64,000 bases of DNA, from assembly GCA_027488375.1 (NCBI GenBank), contig JAIYBW010000004.1, forward strand, positions 372,001 to 436,000, written 5' to 3'. This DNA comes from Pseudomonadota bacterium (lineage in GTDB: Bacteria; Bdellovibrionota; Bacteriovoracia; Bacteriovoracales; Bacteriovoracaceae). The notes beneath the pieces were generated by a model, which saw nothing but the letters and a program-made list of their open reading frames with translations, had not been told where the DNA came from and made no database searches. Shown in pieces: positions 54,437 through 62,276 of this stretch. The position numbers and the translations under genes were made by a program. Each line of letters opens with the position of its first letter. Positions within the stretch are counted from its first letter, which is position 1.

Positions 54437-56392
54437 TTGAAAACAACACAACCTCAATTTACAAGATTTCATAATCTTGATGCTATTGGAGAATGGTCAA
54501 CTCAGGATGCTGATGAAATTTATCAAATCAGTAGGTGGGGTGAAGGCTATTTTTCGGTTAATGATAAAGGTGATCTTTGTATTAACCCTACCAGAAAAGA
54601 AAATGGCCCTCTCATCAATATCATGGAAGTGGTTGAGGAAATGAAGGATAAAAAAATTCCCTTTCCTGCAGTGATTCGTTTTCATGACATTCTTCGCGCC
54701 CAAGTTGCAAATCTTAATAAAACATTTCGAGAGACCGTCGAGGAAGCAAGATTCACTGGATCCTATTATGGTGTTTATCCCATAAAAGTAAACCAGATGA
54801 GAGAAGTGGTTGAAGAAATTGTAGATGCTGGGGCCCCCTACAACTATGGTCTAGAAGCAGGCTCAAAACCAGAGCTCATTGCAGCTCTGGCCATGAACAC
54901 AAATCAAAACTCACTCACAGTTGTAAATGGCTATAAAGATCGTGATTTACTTAGACTTGCCTTATTAGGTATTCAGCTCGGCCGAAAAGTTATCGTTGTG
55001 GTTGAAAAATATTCTGAGCTCATCGATTTGATGCAATTATCCCAAGAAATTGGTGTCGAACCTATGATTGGTCTAAGAGCAAAGATTGCAACTAAATCTT
55101 CAGGCAAATGGGCTTCTTCTGGCGGTGATTATGCCAAATTTGGTCTCACCATTACTGAAATTCTTCAAGCGGTAAAATATCTAAAATCTATTGAAAAAAC
55201 TCACTGTTTAAAACTGTTCCACTTTCATATTGGCTCCCAGATCCCAGATATTAAGACAATTAAAGACTCAATATCTGAAGGGGCAAGGATTTACGCCAAA
55301 CTCTATAAAGAGGGTGCAAAATTAGAATTTTTTGATGTCGGTGGCGGAGTTGGAGTGAATTATGATGGAACTCGCTCAAATACACCATCCTCAATCAATT
55401 ACACGATGAAAGATTATGTAGCCGACGTTGTTTATATTTTAAAGCAAGTTTGTGATCTGGAAGATGTCCCACATCCAAATATTGTTTCTGAGTCTGGACG
55501 TGCGATTACCGCCCACCACTCTTGCGTTGTTACAAATGTATTTGGGGCCCTCGAGATTGGATCAGAATCATTTAACACAGATAAAGTGGTGAGTGAGAAT
55601 ATCTTGGTTACAAATATGCGTGACCTTCAAGTTGAATTAACTGAAAAAAATTATCAAGATGTATTCAACGATGCGACAAAGCTGAAAGAGGAATCTGTAT
55701 CTGCGTTTAAATTTGGTATTCTTTCTCTAGATGAGAGAGCAAAACTAGAAACAATGTATTGGAGAATCTGTAAAAAGATCGTCGAGCATGCATCAAAAGA
55801 CGAATATGCACCTGATGAAATTCTTCTTTTAAAAAACCAAATGGCTTCTCAATACATGTGTAATTTTTCGATTTTCCAATCAGCTCCAGATACATGGGCC
55901 ATTGGACAAATTCTACCTATCGTTCCCCTTCATAAGCTCAATGAAAAACCAAGTGAGTTATGTACGCTTGTCGATATCACCTGCGATTCTGACGGTAAAA
56001 TTGATACCTTCCTCTCTGCAGATGGCCCCACAAATACTATGCCTCTGCATAAATTAAATAATGGCGAGGACTACTTTATTGGTCTTTTCATGACTGGTGC
56101 CTATCAAGATATTATGGGTGATAACCACAATTGCTTTGGTCGATTGAATGAAGTTCATGTTTTCTGTGATGACGATGATCCGACTGATTTTTATATCGAA
56201 GAAGTCATTTATGGGAATAAAGCAAGCCATGTATTATCAACCCTTCAATATAATCCTGAGACTCTCGCCCAGACCATGAAGTCCAATGTGGATTTACAAG
56301 TTAAAAGAGGCAAAATCCGTCCTCGAGAAGGCGTGGATTTAACAGATTTCTATGAAGGATGCCTAAAAAGTTATACTTATTTAAAGAAGTAA
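54437..56392 (+). CDS. speA: Biosynthetic arginine decarboxylase (TTG start)
   Basis: The 651-residue PLP enzyme SpeA, converting arginine to agmatine for polyamine synthesis. YGVYPIKVNQMREVVEEI holds the PLP lysine, GLEAGSKPELIAALA, FHFHIGSQIPDIKTIK, FFDVGGGVGVNYDGT and VSESGRAITAHHS are typical alanine-racemase-fold blocks of SpeA, and the length is normal. The TTG start follows GGAGG (10 bases). It overlaps the convergent yihY by 16 bases. No agmatine-processing genes are in the window. Confidence 0.95.
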   Translation: MKTTQPQFTRFHNLDAIGEWSTQDADEIYQISRWGEGYFSVNDKGDLCINPTRKENGPLINIMEVVEEMKDKKIPFPAVIRFHDILRAQVANLNKTFRETVEEARFTGSYYGVYPIKVNQMREVVEEIVDAGAPYNYGLEAGSKPELIAALAMNTNQNSLTVVNGYKDRDLLRLALLGIQLGRKVIVVVEKYSELIDLMQLSQEIGVEPMIGLRAKIATKSSGKWASSGGDYAKFGLTITEILQAVKYLKSIEKTHCLKLFHFHIGSQIPDIKTIKDSISEGARIYAKLYKEGAKLEFFDVGGGVGVNYDGTRSNTPSSINYTMKDYVADVVYILKQVCDLEDVPHPNIVSESGRAITAHHSCVVTNVFGALEIGSESFNTDKVVSENILVTNMRDLQVELTEKNYQDVFNDATKLKEESVSAFKFGILSLDERAKLETMYWRICKKIVEHASKDEYAPDEILLLKNQMASQYMCNFSIFQSAPDTWAIGQILPIVPLHKLNEKPSELCTLVDITCDSDGKIDTFLSADGPTNTMPLHKLNNGEDYFIGLFMTGAYQDIMGDNHNCFGRLNEVHVFCDDDDPTDFYIEEVIYGNKASHVLSTLQYNPETLAQTMKSNVDLQVKRGKIRPREGVDLTDFYEGCLKSYTYLKK

Positions 56393-57117
56393 GAGGCATC
56401 GCCTCTTACTTTATTTCTTTCATAAAACATAAATACTTCTAGCACCAAAAAAATCGTCAATGCAGAATAGAAGGCCCATAATAAAAAAATAAGAATCGCC
56501 CCTGCAGCCCCATATAATGATGTGAGGGCAATTTGACTCATATAAAGACCAGTAAAATAATTTCCGATCATAAAACCGATCGAAGAAACAATCCCCATAA
56601 AAAAACTTATTTTAAGCCCTTTAGAATAGCTCGGTGTAAAGAAGAAGAGGCCAGTAAAAAGTGTGGTTAAAAAAACAACATTCAACATCTTTTCATAAGA
56701 GGAATTCAATATAACTTGAGATTCAAGACCCATAATTAGGAATTTTAAAATAGGCCCAATAAAAAGTGAAAGAGTGAAAAGTAAGCACATAATAAGAGCA
56801 ACTAGTATAACCAGTCCTCGTTTTTTAAGAACTTCTAGAATTGAATATCTTTTTACGGGTAAATGATTATCCATAATAATATCAAATGAGTTCCTCAGTT
56901 GATTAAAAACAAGAGAGGATAAAAAGATAAAGAACACCGTACCCGACAGACCAATCCCCGCGTTGCTAAATTCATGAATTTTATCTTGGTTTAATATATT
57001 TAAAAGGACTTGAGTCACTTCTGGATTAATCATTTTAACTTGCTTAAAAAAACCTTCTTGAGCAATTTTACCAAATAAAGATGTGAGAGAAAGAAGGATG
57101 AAAAGCAATGGCGCCAA
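56377..57117 (-). CDS. YihY/UPF0761 membrane protein; true N-terminus extends upstream with no normal start codon
   Basis: YihY/BrkB family inner-membrane protein with about six hydrophobic segments, ending in a charged tail. The first usual start codon is the TTG at 57117, but the family's conserved N-terminal part continues upstream in the same frame: HASSFAYYAALGLAPLLF precedes and spans it, matching the usual AY-x-x-L-x-x-P-L element. This frame is open back to 57264 without any ATG, GTG or TTG. It therefore joins the preceding gene in its -1 frame across a nine-A tract at 57214-57222. Either a rare start (CTG, ATT), frameshifting or a sequence error is needed. Confidence 0.75.
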   Translation of the reverse strand: MAPLLFILLSLTSLFGKIAQEGFFKQVKMINPEVTQVLLNILNQDKIHEFSNAGIGLSGTVFFIFLSSLVFNQLRNSFDIIMDNHLPVKRYSILEVLKKRGLVILVALIMCLLFTLSLFIGPILKFLIMGLESQVILNSSYEKMLNVVFLTTLFTGLFFFTPSYSKGLKISFFMGIVSSIGFMIGNYFTGLYMSQIALTSLYGAAGAILIFLLWAFYSALTIFLVLEVFMFYERNKVRGDASYFFK

Positions 57118-57206
57118 TCCGAGAGCGGCATAATAGGCAAATGATGAGGCATGAAGAATAATTTGATGTTGTCTTATTTGTCTTAAGAAAATTTTCAGAT
57201 CAGAGA

Positions 57207-57749
57207 TTAGGTCTTTTTTTTTGAAGCTTCGGCTTCCTCCATTCCTAAATATTGTTCTTTGTAATTAATATAAGCCTCAAAATGATGTGAAATTTTAGTC
57301 ACTTCTTCCTCTGAAAGGGGTCTTTCGACCTGAGCAGGTCGTCCTTTAATAAGACTCCCGGCCGGAAATTTTTTACCTGGAGAGACCAAAGATCCAGCGG
57401 CCACAAGACAATTGTCACCTATTTCGGCGCCATCAAGAATGATGGCCCCCATACCAATTAAGCAACCGCTACCAATCTTACATCCATGAAGAACAACACT
57501 ATGGCCAAAGGAGGTATTCGAACCAACAGAGAGGCCATTTTGTTCAGTAACATGGAACATACAAAGATCCTGTACATTCGTATTTTCCCCAATAGAAATT
57601 TCATTCACATCTGCTCGAATAACTGTATTAAACCAAATATTGACGTGGTCCCCAAGTTTTGCACGACCAATAATTTTAGCGCCATCAGCAATAAAGACTC
57701 TTTTGCCAATTTCAGGTAAAAAATTTAAATAAGGGAAGATTTTCATCAT
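57207..57749 (-). CDS. Gamma-carbonic-anhydrase-like hexapeptide protein
   Basis: 180 residues of left-handed beta-helix type (YrdA/PaaY-like). VIRADVNEISIGENTNVQDLCMFHV, SFGHSVVLHGCKIGSGCLIGMGAIILDGAEIGDNCLVAAGSLV show the hexapeptide repeats and the three zinc His positions (FHV, GH, LHG). Activity as carbonic anhydrase is not certain for the family. The C-terminus ends KKKT at an A9 tract containing the slippery heptamer A AAA AAG, from which the -1 frame leads into yihY. It starts adjacent to the end of the baeRF-like gene. Confidence 0.88.
   Translation of the reverse strand: MMKIFPYLNFLPEIGKRVFIADGAKIIGRAKLGDHVNIWFNTVIRADVNEISIGENTNVQDLCMFHVTEQNGLSVGSNTSFGHSVVLHGCKIGSGCLIGMGAIILDGAEIGDNCLVAAGSLVSPGKKFPAGSLIKGRPAQVERPLSEEEVTKISHHFEAYINYKEQYLGMEEAEASKKKT
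57213..57240 (-). other. dnaX-type slippery tract at the gene junction
   Basis: On the minus strand GGAGG (57240-57236) is followed after 13 bases by A9 (57222-57214) and G (57213). In the zero frame the codons are TCA AAA AAA AAG, which holds both A AAA AAA and A AAA AAG heptamers, the latter being the site used for -1 frameshifting in E. coli dnaX, also with an upstream SD-like element. A -1 shift continues DLISDLKIFLRQ... into yihY. Confidence 0.5.
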
Positions 57750-58798
57750 TAACCTCTTAGGATCGCTAGGACATGTGTATCTTGTGGAAAGAAATGGGGA
57801 CCGAGGAATTGAAGTTTTCCACCCTTCCTCATCACTTCCTCCGCTAACTCATTAAGTATATCAACTGACTGACTATTTCTTGGCTCTTTAAGATAGATTT
57901 CAAACTCTCCAGTCTCAAAAGACAATGAACCATACAATTTCCTCTCCGTTGGTAAGACTAATTGCAAAACTTTACCATCTCGAGTGGCTTCTATAATGCG
58001 GGTCAAATCGGAGATCATTTTCTTTGATTGGAATAATTTTTTAAATTTCTCTTTAAAATGGGCCGAATAAAGATCAAGAATGGGATACCTAAATTTTTTA
58101 CATTTTTCAAGAATTTCAGAGCAAGTCTTCTCATAAAAATCTTCATGAATATGAGAAATCACACCAAAATGATTTGAAAAATAGCGCATGAAAATTTGCT
58201 TCATATCATCTAAGCCTGTCACAATCACGGGCATAGACTGGTACTGAGAAAGATCCATGATGTCTCGTGCAATAGATTTTAAAGAAAGAATTGATTTGTA
58301 AGGAACAAGTCCTAGATTTTGGGGAGTAAAGACCCTGGATTTCATATCCAGTGAGTACTCTTCAAAATCAAATTGACGAATAATTTCTAGATGAAAGAAA
58401 TCACCTTTATAAACTTTGATATCATAAAATGAAATATTAACCACAAGATAATCTGGATTAACAAATAGCTCTTCTAATACAGGTCTAACGTGGAAACTCT
58501 CCCCGATCATGCAGTAAGTTTCAACTTGAGTTTGTAACGTTACGAATCCTTGAATCTTTTCTGAAAAAAAGAAACCATGAGATCGGTCGGGTGAGTTTAA
58601 TAAAACTTTTTTTATATTGGATAAATTTTTTAAAAGGAGACTTTCTAATTTCAGCTTACCTCTTAGATTAAGTTGCACCAGAATATCTTGGAAAAAAACT
58701 TCAAATTCTGAGATGGATATATTCGGAGGATTAAAAAAACTCAGTGTCGTTAAGTTTTTAGGATGAAATAACAATTGGTTAAGATTAACTGGTTTCAA
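57749..58798 (-). CDS. baeRF-like protein (bacterial archaeo-eukaryotic release-factor-like family)
   Basis: 349 residues, no signal or membrane segment. The order of segments resembles baeRF/ribosome-hibernation proteins: a central strand set ESFHVRPVLEELFVNPDYLVVNISFYDIKVYKGD, an IVTGLDDMKQIF strand-helix, DLYSAHFKEKFKKLFQSKKMISDLTRIIEATRDGKVLQLVLP and a C-terminal LNELAEEVMRKGGKLQFL. No GGQ loop is seen, so it would not release peptides. A role in binding idle ribosomes (compare Balon) is inference. It directly precedes the gamma-CA-like gene. Confidence 0.5.
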   Translation of the reverse strand: MKPVNLNQLLFHPKNLTTLSFFNPPNISISEFEVFFQDILVQLNLRGKLKLESLLLKNLSNIKKVLLNSPDRSHGFFFSEKIQGFVTLQTQVETYCMIGESFHVRPVLEELFVNPDYLVVNISFYDIKVYKGDFFHLEIIRQFDFEEYSLDMKSRVFTPQNLGLVPYKSILSLKSIARDIMDLSQYQSMPVIVTGLDDMKQIFMRYFSNHFGVISHIHEDFYEKTCSEILEKCKKFRYPILDLYSAHFKEKFKKLFQSKKMISDLTRIIEATRDGKVLQLVLPTERKLYGSLSFETGEFEIYLKEPRNSQSVDILNELAEEVMRKGGKLQFLGPHFFPQDTHVLAILRG

Positions 58799-58845
58799 GC
58801 TTGACCCTCATGGTCTAGAAATCAAACACCTTCAAATTATAGCCG

Positions 58846-59817
58846 ATGAAGATCTTTCATGATAGCTTTTTAAGTATGAAAATTGACAACTTAGCTCTAG
58901 GTATTGATATAGGTGGGACAAACACTAAAATTGGGTTGTTTAATCAAACCGGAAGCTTAATTGAATTTAGAACTATACCAACTAATAAAGCTATTTCTCC
59001 CGAAAACTTTATTCAGCAAGTTGCCTATTTCTCTCAGTCAGAAATTCTTGATCCATTAGATATTAGGCTTGGTGATCAAAAAATTATTGGGATCGGAGCT
59101 GGGGCGCCGATGGCCAACTATTTTACTGGAGTCATTGATCATGCTCCAAACTTAGGTTGGAGTCAGGTTGAGTTAAAAAGACTTTTAAATTTTTATTTTA
59201 AATGTCCTGCCGTGATAGAGAATGACGCTAATCTCGCCGCACTTGGTGAACATCAATGGGGCGCTGGCAAGGATCTCTCTGATTTTATACTCGTGACCTT
59301 AGGCACGGGTGTTGGGACTGGTCTTATCCTTAACAATCGACTTTATCGTGGTCATATGGCCCTTGGGGCTGAAGGTGGCCATGTTCTCATTCCTCATTCG
59401 AAAAAAAGAATTTGTTCATGCGGCGGAGAATATCATCTTGAAAGTTATTTATCGGCGAAGGGTATTAAACAAACCATAAAAGAAATGACGGGTGAAGACT
59501 TAACGATTGAGGATCTTGGCGCTCGCTATATCGAAAATAACGCTGCTGCCATAGCCGTCATGAATCAAATTTCAGAGGAACTTGCGTTGGGATTTGTCTC
59601 CATGGCCGTCCTTTTGGGCCCTCAAGCTTTTATTATTGGTGGTGGTGTTTCAAAACTTGGTTTAGCTCTAAATCAATTGGTTGAAAAAAGAATCAATGAA
59701 TTAATCCACTTTTCATTAGTTGGTAAAATAAAAGTCATCACTGCTTCTCTTTCTTCAGACAAGGGTGCAATCTACGGAGGAGCTGCCCAAGTTTTAATTG
59801 AACAAAATCGACTATGA
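58846..59817 (+). CDS. ROK-family sugar kinase (glucokinase-like)
   Basis: 323 residues. ATP motif GIDIGGTNTKIGLF, substrate block ENDANLAALGEHQWGAG with the catalytic Asp, GTGVGTGLIL, GAEGGHVLIP and the ROK zinc motif. The zinc site reads CSCGGEYHLES where most ROK kinases have C-x-C-G-x-x-G-C-x-E, so one Cys is replaced, perhaps by His. ROK kinases phosphorylate glucose or related sugars; glucose is the likeliest, given the GH15 enzyme in the window. A start at Met11 (58876) would be closer to the family N-terminus; neither start has a clear binding site. Confidence 0.88.
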   Translation: MKIFHDSFLSMKIDNLALGIDIGGTNTKIGLFNQTGSLIEFRTIPTNKAISPENFIQQVAYFSQSEILDPLDIRLGDQKIIGIGAGAPMANYFTGVIDHAPNLGWSQVELKRLLNFYFKCPAVIENDANLAALGEHQWGAGKDLSDFILVTLGTGVGTGLILNNRLYRGHMALGAEGGHVLIPHSKKRICSCGGEYHLESYLSAKGIKQTIKEMTGEDLTIEDLGARYIENNAAAIAVMNQISEELALGFVSMAVLLGPQAFIIGGGVSKLGLALNQLVEKRINELIHFSLVGKIKVITASLSSDKGAIYGGAAQVLIEQNRL

Positions 59818-60119
59818 AAACTCTTCACAACTGGTCGTTAAATTCAGATGACAAAGTTTCAAGAAAATTAATTGAAATTATTTCTTCACAGACCCATAAC
59901 CTTGAAAAATCTATTCTGGCGGCCAAAAAAGAAGACGATAAATATGCAGCAGTTTTTCAATTTTATCGGAAATACTACACCCTAACACTGAAAAAAATAA
60001 ATCTGGAGGCGGGCATCAATAGGTCACCAACGAGAGATCTCATTTTAGATTATCCTTGGAAAGAGTTAAAGCTTGATCGATTTGATTGCCTTAAAATATG
60101 GGAAAAAATCAATCACTAA
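59814..60119 (+). CDS. Hypothetical protein, 101 aa
   Basis: Not recognised. A basic, helical-looking cytosolic protein, no signal. It overlaps the ROK kinase stop by four bases (ATGA) and the maf-like gene by 22 bases, so it sits firmly inside this operon. No motif was found; YRKYYTLTLKKINLEAGI is its most regular stretch. Confidence 0.55.
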   Translation: MKTLHNWSLNSDDKVSRKLIEIISSQTHNLEKSILAAKKEDDKYAAVFQFYRKYYTLTLKKINLEAGINRSPTRDLILDYPWKELKLDRFDCLKIWEKINH

Positions 60120-60700
60120 ATACTCCCTATCCACTCATTCTAGCCTCTACTTCTAAGTATAGACAGGAGCTACTCGCTCAGCTTGGACTTTCATTTACTT
60201 CTCATGCTCCAGATTTCAATGAGGATTCCCTTAAAAATCAAGGTCTAAATCCAAGAAATTTATCAAGTGATTTGGCCAGGCAGAAGGCCATGGCCGTTTT
60301 TAATCTTCATCCCGATTGCTGTGTAATTGGATCAGACCAAGTTTGTGTTTTAGGTGAGCGAATCTTCAGCAAACCTAAAACAAAAGAAAACGCTATTGAA
60401 CAATTACAGTTGCTCCAAGGTAAGTCACATCAACTTATAACTTCGGTCAGCATTGTTTTCCCAGATGGAGAGCATAGATTCATTAATGAAACTTCACTTA
60501 AAATGAGACCTTTAACCGAGGAACAAATTGTTCGTTATATTGATTTAGAAAAACCTCTCGACTGTGCAGGAAGCTATAAATTAGAATCTCAAGGGATAAA
60601 ATTATTTGAATCAATAAATATGTCCGATCATACTGCAATTATTGGTTTACCCTTAATTGAACTCTGCAATCATTTAATCAAAATTGGCTACCATATATGA
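60098..60700 (+). CDS. Maf/YceF-type nucleoside triphosphate pyrophosphatase
   Basis: 200 residues. LILASTSKYRQELLAQLGLSF, LARQKAMAV, VIGSDQVCVLGERIFSKPKTKENAIEQL (catalytic Asp in GSDQ), LDCAGSYKLESQGIKLFE and GLPLIELC match the Maf family and specifically the YceF branch, which acts on m7GTP. It cleaves modified nucleotides to monophosphates, cleaning the pool. The start overlaps the upstream gene by 22 bases and has an AT-rich upstream region without a strong binding site. The stop overlaps the PhoD-like start (ATGA). Confidence 0.92.
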   Translation: MGKNQSLNTPYPLILASTSKYRQELLAQLGLSFTSHAPDFNEDSLKNQGLNPRNLSSDLARQKAMAVFNLHPDCCVIGSDQVCVLGERIFSKPKTKENAIEQLQLLQGKSHQLITSVSIVFPDGEHRFINETSLKMRPLTEEQIVRYIDLEKPLDCAGSYKLESQGIKLFESINMSDHTAIIGLPLIELCNHLIKIGYHI

Positions 60701-62049
60701 AATATCTTTTATTAATACTTCTCATTATTTTATCTTCTTGCTCGAGTTTGCCAAAAAAAAGAATTGATAAACTCTCTATTCTTCAAGGATTAACTTCAGC
60801 AAAAGAAGTTGAATTCAGTATCCTCGCCCCAAAAGGCAAAGAACTCAATTTTGAACTGAGAAGTGCTGACGGCCTTATTCATAAACCTGAGGATGAAAAA
60901 ATTGTCAGTCGCCCAAGTTCTGATTGGGTCATCCATAAAATTGCTTTCCTGAGAGACCAGTCTAATGACTATAATCTTTATGTTTTTCATGCGGGCAAAG
61001 TCATAGATCAAAGACTAATCGGTAAAGGACAAATAAAACAGGATCGGCTTAAAACGGCTTTCATTTCTTGTATGAATGATAGTTACGAAAAAAATTTTAA
61101 AATTTGGAATGCGCTTTCTGCTACCAATCCTGAATATGTCATTTTCCTAGGCGATAATGTCTACGCGAATCGTGATGACAGTGGTCTTCCATTGGCATCA
61201 ACACCTGAAAACATTTGGCAAAGATACACAGACACTCGCTTAAGGCTGCCTTTTTTCTTTCAAGAAAAACTCATTCCAGTTCATTCTATTTGGGATGATA
61301 ACGATTATGGTCCCAAAGATTCTGGAGATGATTTTGAATTCAAAAAAGAAAGCCAAGAAATTTTTGATGCCTTCTATGCCCAATCACTTAGTGATGAGAT
61401 CTTTACAAAAGGTTTAGGCGTTGGTGGACAATTAAGCCTTGGTGACTTTAATCTTTATTTTCTTGATGCTCGAAGTTTTAGAGCAAAACACAATCAGGGC
61501 AAACACTTAGGGATTGAACAACACAAGTGGCTCACAAAACTTCTTAAAGATGAGAGACAACCTAGTCTCATTCTGAAAGGAGATCAATTTTTTGGTGGCT
61601 ATCATGGATATGACTCCTTTGAGGGCAACCATCCTGCTGATTTTGAAGCATTCGTAACAGATCTAAAACAGATTGGTACCCCTGTTGTCTTCTTTAGCGG
61701 AGATCGACATCAGAGCGAGATCATGCAGTTTCCTAGAAGCTTGTTCGGATTACCGAGTTTTGAAATTACCTCAAGTCCCATGCACTCACGAGTTTTCGAT
61801 AAATCCCCTGAAGAGAATCCTTGGCGGGTTATTCATACATTTGGAAAAATGAACTTCACCGTTATTCAACATATGGCGCAAGATAACCACTGGTTTATGA
61901 ATGTTCAAAATGTTGGGGAAGATGGTCAAGTTTACTATCAAAGAGATCTTGCAGTCTTTATCAAGGATTTACAAAATAATCTCAATGAAGTGAGAAAAAG
62001 AAGATCTGGCAAAAGACGTTACCGTCGCTTGAGAAACAGAAGAAGATAG
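60697..62049 (+). CDS. PhoD-like metallophosphoesterase lipoprotein with Arg-rich tail
   Basis: 450 residues. Signal MKYLLLILLIILSSC with lipobox Cys at 15. Metallophosphoesterase blocks as in PhoD: FISCMND, FLGDNVYANRDD, WDDNDYGPKDSG, LKGDQFFGG and FSGDRHQSEIM. PhoD enzymes are calcium/iron phosphodiesterases, often cleaving teichoic acid or phospholipids; the substrate here is open. The protein ends in a very basic tail (KRRYRRLRNRRR), probably binding nucleic acid, LPS or lipid phosphates. It is the last gene of the ROK-maf operon. Confidence 0.87.
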   Translation: MKYLLLILLIILSSCSSLPKKRIDKLSILQGLTSAKEVEFSILAPKGKELNFELRSADGLIHKPEDEKIVSRPSSDWVIHKIAFLRDQSNDYNLYVFHAGKVIDQRLIGKGQIKQDRLKTAFISCMNDSYEKNFKIWNALSATNPEYVIFLGDNVYANRDDSGLPLASTPENIWQRYTDTRLRLPFFFQEKLIPVHSIWDDNDYGPKDSGDDFEFKKESQEIFDAFYAQSLSDEIFTKGLGVGGQLSLGDFNLYFLDARSFRAKHNQGKHLGIEQHKWLTKLLKDERQPSLILKGDQFFGGYHGYDSFEGNHPADFEAFVTDLKQIGTPVVFFSGDRHQSEIMQFPRSLFGLPSFEITSSPMHSRVFDKSPEENPWRVIHTFGKMNFTVIQHMAQDNHWFMNVQNVGEDGQVYYQRDLAVFIKDLQNNLNEVRKRRSGKRRYRRLRNRRR

Positions 62050-62169
62050 AGAGCTCGTATTTCTTGGCCTCCTACCTTGAGATTTATTGTTGAGATAGTC
62101 TGAGAATTTAAATTGAACTTTATTGGAGAGCCATGATTTGATTATATTTTTGATTGAACCTGATTTTTT

Positions 62170-62248
62170 GGATTTGAATTGCTCCCCATGTAATCAGTGT
62201 TCACTAGATTCAAATCCTTGAATTAAACGAAAATGAGTCAATTCAAGG
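62170..62248 (+). promoter_or_regulatory. Two abutting inverted repeats before srkA
   Basis: GGATTTGAAT (62170-62179) pairs with ATTCAAATCC (62208-62217), and CCTTGAATT (62216-62224) pairs with AATTCAAGG (62240-62248). The arms share two bases, so the hairpins would be mutually competing. All four arms hold a TTGAAT/ATTCAA core, so protein binding to repeated half-sites is equally possible. They fill the 227-bp gap 62050-62276, in which no gene is seen. Confidence 0.45.
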
Positions 62249-62276
62249 ACTTATTATGATAACTATTTGAGGCAAA

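Noticed and set aside
62216..62248. Terminator after the PhoD-like gene
   Set aside because: The stem is AT-rich and is not followed by a U-tract; treated as a regulatory repeat instead.
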